Below are positions 1 through 6,044 of a stretch of DNA of 10,922 nt, piece after piece. The DNA is taken from contig JACMMD010000439.1 in assembly GCA_014379235.1 (NCBI GenBank), forward strand, positions 1 to 10,922, given 5' to 3'. This stretch comes from Anaerolineae bacterium (lineage in GTDB: Bacteria; Chloroflexota; Anaerolineae; Aggregatilineales; Phototrophicaceae). The stretch's first letter is position 1; the number at the start of each line of letters is the position of its first letter. The notes below the pieces were generated by a model. The model had not been told where the DNA came from, did no database searches, and saw only the letters and a program-made list of their open reading frames with translations. The translations under genes and the position numbers were made by a program.

Positions 1-971
1 GAATCGCCAATTATTAGACTATAGGCGGCGGTTTCGTGGCGACCTTCAAGCGCAATGCTGTCCGCGAAATTCAAATTCCACAAGAACATCGGCCCCATAT
101 AATCGAACGCCTGCCCGATTTGGAAAGCACGGACTGTATAACTTGACTGTTCGTCGGGCGTGTTATACACCATCCAGCCTTCGGGTGGGTCGCCGGGTAA
201 GTCCGTCCATGTCCCCCAGCCGAACTCCGTCGTCCATAGCTGAACATCATGCTCGTTTTCCTGCGTGATGCTGCGAAAATCTTCGATGTTGCTCAGGAAA
301 AAGAAGCGTGTGTTATCGTCCCAACCTTCGCCATCGACAGCATCGCAGCAGCGTAGATCGGGCGGGTTGCCCCAACCGTAAGGGTGAATGCCGATGGCGA
401 TGTCTGCGTATTCCGCGAGTCCCGCTTCGTACATCTGGCGCAGGAACTTACGATCATCAACGCTGACATCTGAGTCACTCGTCGGCGCGAGACCTGCTGT
501 AACGATGATGATGTCTTCGGAGAAAGCGCGGATGGCTGCGTAGGCAGGAACGAACAACTCCATGTAACCCGCGCCATCGAATGACAGCGCACCCGTCCAT
601 TCACGGTTTAGGTTCGGCTCGTTCCAGACTTCAATCGCGTCGATATTGGGGCCAAGTTCGGTCAGCACTCGTGTGATGAAATCGGCCAGCGCTTGCGGGT
701 CATCCGGCGGGCCAGCTAAGTCGTAGGTTTCGGCGCGTGTCCAGTTGGGTGCTTTAGCGATGCTGACAAGGACGCGCAAACCACGCCCATCCGCCGCTTG
801 CACAAGCGAACGGAACGTCTCGAAGCTGGGGCCCAGCATATCAGGGCCATCCGCCTGCACGTCGCTCCAATTCAGTTGCAGCTTGATCCACTCGGTGTCA
901 AGCGCGTCGGCGTTATCGAGGGCGCGCTGCCATGTTTCGGTGTCGCCCGTGCCATAGATCTGAACACCCAT
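1..971 (-). other. Domain: clan-A (GH39/GH5-like) glycoside hydrolase, incomplete
   Basis: From residue about 1617 (MGVQIYGTGDTETW) to the window edge. WNEPN carries E1734, the expected acid/base, and TEFGW carries E1865, the expected nucleophile. IHPYGWGNPP lies between them, and FLWNLNFADS follows, as in TIM-barrel clan-A glycosidases. The 131-residue spacing of the two glutamates is plausible for this clan. Both catalytic residues are present, so it could be an active enzyme rather than a degenerate binding domain. The exact GH family and substrate cannot be read from the sequence. Confidence 0.85.
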
Positions 972-3900
972 GCGGGAGCGATCTAACTCAGCGGCGCTCG
1001 GTTCAGGTAGTTCTTTCAAGACATCATCGACGATGGCTTTTTCTTCGTCGCTCGCGCCTGCGGTAGAAGCCGAATCGCCGCCGCCACCGCCTGCTTCTCC
1101 CGGAGGGGCGATGTAGTATTCTTCGCCTGCGCCTTCAGCCGTCCAGCCTTCGAGGCCGTTGAAGTTCACCAACCACCAGCGCAGTTGGTCATCGGGATCG
1201 CACTGCGGGCCGTCGATAATATCAAACTCGGAGTTGGGCGGCATTTGCCCGATCATCGCGCCGACGTTGATGCCGGGATTATCCCGCAGACGGTTGGCAA
1301 GTCCGCCGCCTTCGACCACACCCGGCACACCCACCGCCAAACGGGTCGGTGGCGAACCCGCGCAGATGTCGCCGTTGCTGCCGACCAAGGTCGGGAAGGG
1401 TGTCGGTGTCGCGGTAGAAGCGGCGGTTGGCGTGTCATCTTGATCGTCAGGGATGGTATCGCCATCGGTATCGACGTTGGTTGGCGATGTGCCAAGCTCG
1501 TTGACTTCCTGACCATCAGGCAAGTTGTCACCATCGGTATCGCGGTTGAGCGGGTCGGTTGCCCACACGCGCACTTCTTGACCATCAACCAGACCGTCTT
1601 CGTCGGTGTCCGCGATTTCGGGGTCTGTGCCAATTTCGGGGTCTAGTTCTTCCGCCGTAGACAGCCCATCGCCATCAGGGTCGTCCGCAGCGACAGCTGT
1701 TGCGGTAGCGAAGGATTCCGTAACCATTGCTACGACGGTTGCGGTAGCATTTTGATCGTTGATACGGGTGATCTGCGACGCTGCGAACAGTACGATCACG
1801 GCACACAAGGCGGCTAGGAGCACAAGTCCGATGATCAGCCAAGCGGGAATCCTCGCTTTGACGACCATTTCACCGTTGATGGTTTGCGGCGGGACGCTTT
1901 CTTCCTGTGCCGTTATGACTACTTCAAACGGAAGCGTCAGCCCCCCACCAAGAAGCGGGTGATGCTTGGGCGTGAGCTTGATAACCACATATTCCATTTG
2001 CCCCGGCGCTACGGTGTACTGCTTACCACCCACGTCAAAGCGGATGGACTGCTCACGGTCACGCGCCTGAATGGTATAAGTGTCGGAAATGTTGCCAGTG
2101 TTGGTGATCGTTAGTTCGGGCTTGGCGCGGCCTACAAGGCGAATCGGCTGCATTTCAGCGAGAAAGTTATTAAACGGCAGGATAATGAGCGCGCCCTGCT
2201 CCGCCACCGAGTGAATGCCCTGTGCTCTTGCCGTCACGCGCACTTCGAAAGCATGTGCGCCGGCACTGCTGTTACTGGCAAGCGGCGGATGGAACGTAAT
2301 CGAGGCAGTGTCACGGTTATTGGGGAACAGGTAGAGCGGGTCAGTCGGAAGGGTGACCCAACTTGGCGGTAGACCAGTGACTTCAACCTTGAAGTGGTCT
2401 ACTAGTGTACTCTGGTTGGTCACTTCAATCGCCAGCGTTATGCTCGAACCCGGCGCAACCGTTACCGTGCTGTTCACGATGCTGAGTTTGACCTTGTCGT
2501 GCTCTGGCGCGGGCAGGTTCAGAGCGGCGCCTGCTCGACGACGGGGCACTGTTTCAACTTCGTCCTCATCGAATTCTTGTTCGAACTCTGATTCTAGCCC
2601 ATCTCCGACAGCGACGAATTCACCTGTAAGGCTTGCCGCGTCTTCTGAGTCTGCTCGCCGATCAATGACCAGATCGAGACGCATCCAATAATCCCCAATG
2701 CGCGCCGTATTCGACGGATCCCAAGACTCCGCGACGTTGGGAATGAGCAGGGTGTCGCCTAGCCAAGAACCATTGGACGAGCCGAGATCGACAATTCGAT
2801 AACGATTGCCAAAACTGCGCTCGACACGGGCATGGCGGCGCGAAACCGTCTTGCTTTCGAGATTGATCGTTTGATCTTCACCGCGTCCAATGGTGATGAC
2901 GTTCTGGCTCAGTGGAACGGCGTAGGTTGGATAGTTCTCGCTAAAAATAACGAGGCGATCAAGTCCAACTTGTTCATTGCCGACAGGCTGCGGCGTGTGA
3001 TACGGGATTTCGTCGGGCAAGACTTTGGCTTGGATCGTCGTTTTGAGGGCATCTTCTTCGTCGTATAACGAAAGCCGGCCATCGGCGCGTTGTGCCAGAA
3101 ATGGTTTCGCAGCCTCTAAAGTGCGTGAGACTTCGCCAGCGGACTGGTAGCGATCATCACGATGTTTCTCAAGACTCTTGATGATAACGCGCTCTAGCGC
3201 GGGCGGAATATCGGGGCGCACTTCCGAAGGCTTGGTGAGCGGTTCACGGGTGTGCATCCGAATCGCTTCGGCAATCGAGCGAGGTCGAAACGGGACGCGC
3301 CCGACTGATAATTCGTAGAGAACGACGCCGAGTTCATAAATATCGCTGCGAAAATCGACACGTTCTCCCAGACATTCTTCGGGCGACATATAGGGAAACG
3401 TAACTGCGGGTTGGTCGGTGACGAAGACGTCTTGACTCTCGTACAGCCGCGCCAGTCCGAAGTCCGTCAGCACGGGCATCAAGCGTTCCGTGCCGTCAGC
3501 GGCGGTTTCGGCTCTGAGAACGATGTTGCCGGGTTTGATTTGGCGGTGAATCAGACCTTGCTGATGCGCGTAATGCAGCGCGTCGGCCATTTGCTGAACG
3601 AGGTCTACGGCAACGGTAAAGGGCATCAGACGGTCAGTATCACGCAGGGATCTTTGATAATCTGCGAGGCTGCCGCCTGTGACCAGTTCCATGACCATGT
3701 AGAGGATGTCATCCTCTTCCTGATCGTATGCCAGCACATGCACGACGTTTGGGTGGTTGAGGCTGCTAAAGATACGCGCCTCTTCCATGAAGCCGCGACG
3801 CATTGGTTCTTGCACCGCCAAATGCGGATGCATAACCTTGATAGCCACCTGCCGATTGAGTTTTGTATCGGTGGCCATATAGACCGATGCCATACCGCCT

Positions 3901-5819
3901 TGTCCTAAGAAGCGGTCAAGGCGGAAATTTGAAAGCATCCTGCCAACTAAGCTATTGGCATCAGGAAGGGCAGTTAGCGCTACAGATTCTGATTCGAGCG
4001 AGGTTGGCGCGGACTGACTGACATCCGCATCGCTATCACCTTCACCGAGCCACGTAGGTGTTTCTTCGTCCTCATCCTCGTCGTCGGACGCTTCGCTTAC
4101 CTTCGTTGAGAAACTGGGGTTGGGCGGCGTTTCTTCGGGGATGTTATAGTCCGCGCTATCCGACTCGCCGATGCCCATGCTTTCAGAGATGGATTGATTT
4201 TCGACTACGGCGGCGCTGGCATCACTTGCGGCCTGCGCCTCAACAGCGGTTTCAATGGCGGTAGGTGTGGGAACGCTGCCACTGCTGTCACCGTCGAAGT
4301 CGAATGGATAATCGGACTGCGTTAGTTCAGGCTCTACACTAGGCGGAGCTACCTGCTGAGTGGGGGGCAAATTCGCTGTGCCGGAACTGGCGGGTTCGGG
4401 TTGGCTCGGCGGCGCAATTGGAACAACGAGTGGAGCTGCCACCACAGGCGGGACAATTGGCGATAATCCCGTCTCGATGCGGCTTGAAGGTGGCAAATCC
4501 AAAGCTGGTGCAGGCTCGGCTTCGGTAAAGACAGGCTCAAGCGTAATCCAATAATCACCCAACCGAACAATTTGATCGGCTTCCCACACCGTTTCTTCGT
4601 TGGGCGTAAGGCGTTTAGCGCCAACCCATGTGCCATTCGTCGAGCCAAGATCGGTAAAGCGCAGCTTGCCGTCACTGCCTCGTTCGAGGCGTGCATGTCG
4701 CCGCGAGACTTTATCGCTCTGCAAATTCACCGATTGGTCATCTGCACGCCCTAACGTCATACTGCGCGACACGACCACGATCTGAATCGGGTATTGTTCG
4801 CTGTAGATGATGAGGCGGTCATTCTTGCGATCTTTGCCGGGACGTGTGAAATGCGGCATTTCCGGCGGCAATGGCGCTTGCAGCGCAACGGTAATCAGCC
4901 GATCCGTATCGGTGCTGATTTCCGGCTCGACGTAAATGATCGGATCACTGTGAACCATTTCAGGCTGAAGCGCTTGCAGCGCGAGAACCATGTCTCCGGC
5001 GGTCTGATAACGGTCATTCGGGTCTTTCTCAAGACTGCGAACAATGACACGTTCTAATTCCGGTGGGAAATCGGGCCGCAGCGCCGAAGGCTTGATGAGC
5101 GGTTCGCGGACGTGCATTCGTGCCGCTTCGGCAATCGTGCGCGGCTGATAGGGCAGTCGTCCAACGGACAATTCATACAGCACGATGCCCAGTGCGTAAA
5201 TATCGGTGCGCGCATCGACCTTTTCAGCGAGGCACTGCTCTGGCGACATATACGGATACGTGCCAAGCGGTTGATCGGTGATGGCTACATCATCGCCTGC
5301 GGTGAGACGCGCCAAACCGAAGTCCGTAATTATCGGGCGGTAAGACAGCGGCGATGCGCCCGGTGTCGGCTTGAGGACGACGTTGTCCGGTTTGATGTCC
5401 CGGTGCATCATGCCTTGACGATGCGCGTAATCAAGAGCGTCGGCAAGCTGGCGCACCAGTTCAACGACCTCAGCCATCTCCATAAAGTTGGCTTCTTCGT
5501 GCAGCTTCTTGACGTATTGGCGTAGGTTGCCGCCCGTCACTAACTCCATAACGATGAACAAGTCAGTGCCGATATGGTCAAACGACAGCACCCGCACAAT
5601 GTTCGGATGGTCGAGGCTGGCGGCGGCACGAGCTTCGTATAAGAAGCGCTCTTGAAAAGACCTTTGCGCGGCAAGATGCGAGTGCATCAGCTTGATTGCC
5701 ACTTGGCGCTGCAATTTCAGATCGGTGGCCTGAAACACCGCCGCCATTCCGCCCTGTCCAAGCAGTTTGTCGATGCGATAATGCTCGATGGTTTTGCCGA
5801 TGATTTCCCGGTAAGCCAT
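1..5819 (-). CDS. Giant receptor-like Ser/Thr kinase: kinase-FHA-pseudokinase-FHA-beta domains-TM-TSP3-SH3b-glycosidase (3' end outside window)
   Basis: The frame starts at ATG 5819 (MAYREIIGKTIEHYRIDKLL) and was read codon by codon to base 1 with no stop or frameshift: 1,939 complete codons, C-terminus missing. An AAGGA at 5830-5834 lies 10 nt before the start. Domains by residue: kinase 1 about 13-282; FHA 1 about 338-430; low-complexity linker 431-620; kinase-like 2 about 628-903; FHA 2 about 962-1051; acidic linker to 1109; two Ig/NEW3-like beta domains about 1110-1320; membrane helix 1324-1349; DxDGDG repeats 1380-1462; SH3b-like 1481-1575; glycosidase 1617 onward. The PknB-like kinases, single helix and outer sensor-like domains suggest a transmembrane receptor kinase, N-terminus in the cytoplasm. 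The Thr-rich linkers (TASTATPTPFPT) resemble those of Chloroflexota surface proteins. It lies just downstream of the injection-system operon on the same strand but behind a terminator, so it is probably transcribed separately. The architecture is seen in the sequence; substrate and signal are unknown. Confidence 0.93.
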   Translation of the reverse strand, partial: MAYREIIGKTIEHYRIDKLLGQGGMAAVFQATDLKLQRQVAIKLMHSHLAAQRSFQERFLYEARAAASLDHPNIVRVLSFDHIGTDLFIVMELVTGGNLRQYVKKLHEEANFMEMAEVVELVRQLADALDYAHRQGMMHRDIKPDNVVLKPTPGASPLSYRPIITDFGLARLTAGDDVAITDQPLGTYPYMSPEQCLAEKVDARTDIYALGIVLYELSVGRLPYQPRTIAEAARMHVREPLIKPSALRPDFPPELERVIVRSLEKDPNDRYQTAGDMVLALQALQPEMVHSDPIIYVEPEISTDTDRLITVALQAPLPPEMPHFTRPGKDRKNDRLIIYSEQYPIQIVVVSRSMTLGRADDQSVNLQSDKVSRRHARLERGSDGKLRFTDLGSTNGTWVGAKRLTPNEETVWEADQIVRLGDYWITLEPVFTEAEPAPALDLPPSSRIETGLSPIVPPVVAAPLVVPIAPPSQPEPASSGTANLPPTQQVAPPSVEPELTQSDYPFDFDGDSSGSVPTPTAIETAVEAQAASDASAAVVENQSISESMGIGESDSADYNIPEETPPNPSFSTKVSEASDDEDEDEETPTWLGEGDSDADVSQSAPTSLESESVALTALPDANSLVGRMLSNFRLDRFLGQGGMASVYMATDTKLNRQVAIKVMHPHLAVQEPMRRGFMEEARIFSSLNHPNVVHVLAYDQEEDDILYMVMELVTGGSLADYQRSLRDTDRLMPFTVAVDLVQQMADALHYAHQQGLIHRQIKPGNIVLRAETAADGTERLMPVLTDFGLARLYESQDVFVTDQPAVTFPYMSPEECLGERVDFRSDIYELGVVLYELSVGRVPFRPRSIAEAIRMHTREPLTKPSEVRPDIPPALERVIIKSLEKHRDDRYQSAGEVSRTLEAAKPFLAQRADGRLSLYDEEDALKTTIQAKVLPDEIPYHTPQPVGNEQVGLDRLVIFSENYPTYAVPLSQNVITIGRGEDQTINLESKTVSRRHARVERSFGNRYRIVDLGSSNGSWLGDTLLIPNVAESWDPSNTARIGDYWMRLDLVIDRRADSEDAASLTGEFVAVGDGLESEFEQEFDEDEVETVPRRRAGAALNLPAPEHDKVKLSIVNSTVTVAPGSSITLAIEVTNQSTLVDHFKVEVTGLPPSWVTLPTDPLYLFPNNRDTASITFHPPLASNSSAGAHAFEVRVTARAQGIHSVAEQGALIILPFNNFLAEMQPIRLVGRAKPELTITNTGNISDTYTIQARDREQSIRFDVGGKQYTVAPGQMEYVVIKLTPKHHPLLGGGLTLPFEVVITAQEESVPPQTINGEMVVKARIPAWLIIGLVLLAALCAVIVLFAASQITRINDQNATATVVAMVTESFATATAVAADDPDGDGLSTAEELDPEIGTDPEIADTDEDGLVDGQEVRVWATDPLNRDTDGDNLPDGQEVNELGTSPTNVDTDGDTIPDDQDDTPTAASTATPTPFPTLVGSNGDICAGSPPTRLAVGVPGVVEGGGLANRLRDNPGINVGAMIGQMPPNSEFDIIDGPQCDPDDQLRWWLVNFNGLEGWTAEGAGEEYYIAPPGEAGGGGGDSASTAGASDEEKAIVDDVLKELPEPSAAELDRSRMGVQIYGTGDTETWQRALDNADALDTEWIKLQLNWSDVQADGPDMLGPSFETFRSLVQAADGRGLRVLVSIAKAPNWTRAETYDLAGPPDDPQALADFITRVLTELGPNIDAIEVWNEPNLNREWTGALSFDGAGYMELFVPAYAAIRAFSEDIIIVTAGLAPTSDSDVSVDDRKFLRQMYEAGLAEYADIAIGIHPYGWGNPPDLRCCDAVDGEGWDDNTRFFFLSNIEDFRSITQENEHDVQLWTTEFGWGTWTDLPGDPPEGWMVYNTPDEQSSYTVRAFQIGQAFDYMGPMFLWNLNFADSIALEGRHETAAYSLIIGD
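1095..1379 (-). other. Domain: bacterial SH3-like (SH3b) domain
   Basis: Residues about 1481-1575. The pattern includes an N-terminal CAGSPPTRLAVG, GGGLANRLRDNPG, a middle GAMIGQMPPNSEFDIIDGP and the closing WWLVNFNGLEGWTAEG. It follows a Thr/Pro linker, and a glycosidase comes next. SH3b domains commonly bind cell-wall or other surface polymers. The ligand here is unknown. Two cysteines (in CAGSPP and GPQC) might form a disulfide. Confidence 0.8.
1440..1682 (-). repeat. Thrombospondin type-3-like calcium-binding repeats
   Basis: Residues 1380-1460 contain four acidic loops: DPDGDGLSTAEE, DTDEDGLVDGQE, DTDGDNLPDGQE and DTDGDTIPDDQD. The spacing and DxDxDG pattern match bacterial TSP3/EF-loop-like repeats, which bind calcium in characterised proteins. 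They follow the membrane helix after a short Ala/Thr-rich stretch and so probably form a calcium-stiffened stalk outside the cell. Confidence 0.88.
1773..1850 (-). other. Transmembrane helix
   Basis: Residues 1324-1349 hold an uninterrupted hydrophobic run (AWLIIGLVLLAALCAVIVLF) preceded by the basic VKAR and followed by polar QITRINDQ. It is the only clear membrane segment in the visible part. The preceding positive charges favour a cytoplasmic N-terminus. Confidence 0.9.
1851..2492 (-). other. Domain: two Ig/NEW3-like beta-sandwich segments before the membrane helix
   Basis: Residues about 1110-1323. The first segment has TVAPGSSITLAIEVTNQS, then GLPPSWVTLP, a typical pattern of NEW3/COG1470-like Ig folds. 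The second begins around KPELTITNTGNISDTYTI and has VAPGQMEYVVIKLTP. Such domains usually mediate protein or ligand contacts. They lie on the kinase side of the only visible membrane helix, so they would be cytoplasmic in the simplest topology. Confidence 0.65.
2667..2936 (-). other. Domain: FHA 2 (phosphothreonine binding)
   Basis: Residues about 962-1051. Key residues are kept: R979 in TIGRGEDQ, S993 and H996 in SRRHARV, and SSNG at 1014-1017. The domain follows the pseudokinase and closely copies FHA 1, including the ending GDYW. It therefore keeps ligand-binding potential even though the kinase domain next to it appears inactive. Confidence 0.95.
3111..3938 (-). other. Domain: kinase-like domain 2, predicted pseudokinase (HRD to HRQ)
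   Basis: Residues about 628-903. The fold motifs match kinase 1 almost position for position: glycine loop LGQGGMASV, lysine K661, helix-C E680, DFG at 786-788, SPE and DIYELGVVLYEL. The catalytic loop, however, reads HRQIKPGN: residue 760, the proton-accepting aspartate, is glutamine (CAA codon, plus-strand bases 3540-3542). In the activation segment the LGTYPY of copy 1 is replaced by AVTFPY. K762 and N765 of the catalytic loop remain. ATP binding may thus survive while catalysis is lost or weak. An allosteric or scaffolding role toward kinase 1 is inference. Confidence 0.85.
3960..4529 (-). other. Low-complexity Pro/Ala/Ser/acidic linker between the two kinase modules
   Basis: Residues about 431-620 are rich in Pro, Ala, Ser, Thr, Asp and Glu, with an early proline-rich part and a later acidic part (DDEDEDEETPTWLGEGD). 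No fold is recognisable. It is probably a flexible cytoplasmic spacer. Its threonines in acidic surroundings are plausible autophosphorylation sites for the flanking FHA domains to read, but this is inference. Confidence 0.7.
4530..4805 (-). other. Domain: FHA 1 (phosphothreonine binding)
   Basis: Residues about 338-430. The canonical FHA residues are visible: GR at 357-358 (TLGRADDQSV), S372 and H375 in SRRHARL, and STNG at 393-396. These residues contact the phosphothreonine peptide in characterised FHA domains, so binding should be intact. The domain sits directly after kinase 1, as in many bacterial kinase-FHA proteins. Confidence 0.95.
4974..5783 (-). other. Domain: PknB-type Ser/Thr kinase 1, predicted active
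   Basis: Residues about 13-282 of the giant protein. Every core kinase motif is present: glycine loop LGQGGMAAV (from L20), ATP-anchoring lysine K43 in VAIK, helix-C glutamate E62, catalytic loop HRDIKPDN with D141, magnesium-binding DFG at 166-168, and activation segment ending GTYPYMSPEQ. The downstream part (DIYALGIVLYEL, RSLEKDPNDRYQ) is typical of bacterial Hanks-type kinases. I therefore expect phosphotransfer to Ser/Thr. The activation segment carries threonines that could be autophosphorylated. Confidence 0.95.
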
Positions 5820-5829
5820 TCTTAAAAAA

Positions 5830-5834
5830 TCCTT
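5830..5834 (-). promoter_or_regulatory. Ribosome binding site of the giant kinase gene
   Basis: AAGGA on the minus strand, 10 nt before ATG 5819. The spacing is slightly long. It supports this start, which also sits right before the kinase fold. Confidence 0.55.
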
Positions 5835-5899
5835 CTCGCTACGCTTTAGGCAAACCCACGCGGGAGCGCAGCTTCGTCTGTTGATTGCGATTTTGGCTA

Positions 5900-5929
5900 A
5901 TTATGAAGCAAATCTAGAGCGAGGGGCAA
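5900..5929 (-). promoter_or_regulatory. Candidate sigma-70-type promoter for the giant kinase gene
   Basis: Minus strand: TTGCCC (5924-5929), an 18-nt spacer, then CATAAT (5900-5905), about 80 nt before the start codon in the AT-rich gap after the terminator. The -10 box matches 5 of 6 consensus bases and the -35 box 4 of 6. Found by eye only, in a region where chance matches are likely. Confidence 0.3.
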
Positions 5930-5966
5930 AAAATTAAATTCAGTGATACAAGATTTCTAATAAAGA

Positions 5967-6010
5967 AACCCGCCACAGCGCCGTCCCTGTACGGCGTTTT
6001 GCGGCGGGTT
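5967..6010 (-). terminator. Rho-independent terminator after the DUF4157 gene
   Basis: An 8-bp perfect stem, AACCCGCC (5967-5974) with GGCGGGTT (6003-6010), encloses an inner inverted repeat GCCGT/ACGGC. On the minus strand the hairpin is followed by TCTTTATTAG, a weak U-tract. It starts 35 nt after the DUF4157 stop codon and should end the injection-system transcript before the kinase gene. Confidence 0.75.
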
Positions 6011-6044
6011 CTTCGAAAGTATCAATATTGGCGCGAGACCGAAA

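Larger units (their letters stand above)
2667..3950 (-). repeat. Second arm of an internal kinase-FHA duplication (first arm 4530-5804)
   Basis: Residues 624-1051 repeat residues 6-430 domain for domain and nearly residue for residue, with an offset of 618-619 through the kinase part. Shared strings include LGQGGMA, RQVAIK, VMELVTGG, TDFGLARL, PYMSPE, DRYQ, SRRHAR and GDYW. The arms are separated by a non-homologous 190-residue linker. This points to an in-frame duplication of a kinase-FHA module inside one gene, followed by divergence that removed the catalytic aspartate from the second arm only. Confidence 0.9.

Noticed and set aside
3411..3908. Plus-strand open frame opposite the second kinase domain
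   Set aside because: It is antisense to conserved kinase motifs (VAIK, DFG, SPE) and has no independent support.
4349..4696. Minus-strand 115-codon open frame in the FHA 1/linker region
   Set aside because: It is in a different frame from the uninterrupted kinase-FHA reading, which carries the SRRH and STNG motifs across the same bases.
1..5819. Possibility that the two kinase modules and the glycosidase are separate genes joined by a missed stop
   Set aside because: Each 60-base line was translated in one frame with no stop or frameshift, and the key motifs (HRD, DFG, SRRH, WNEP, TEFG) all fall in that frame.
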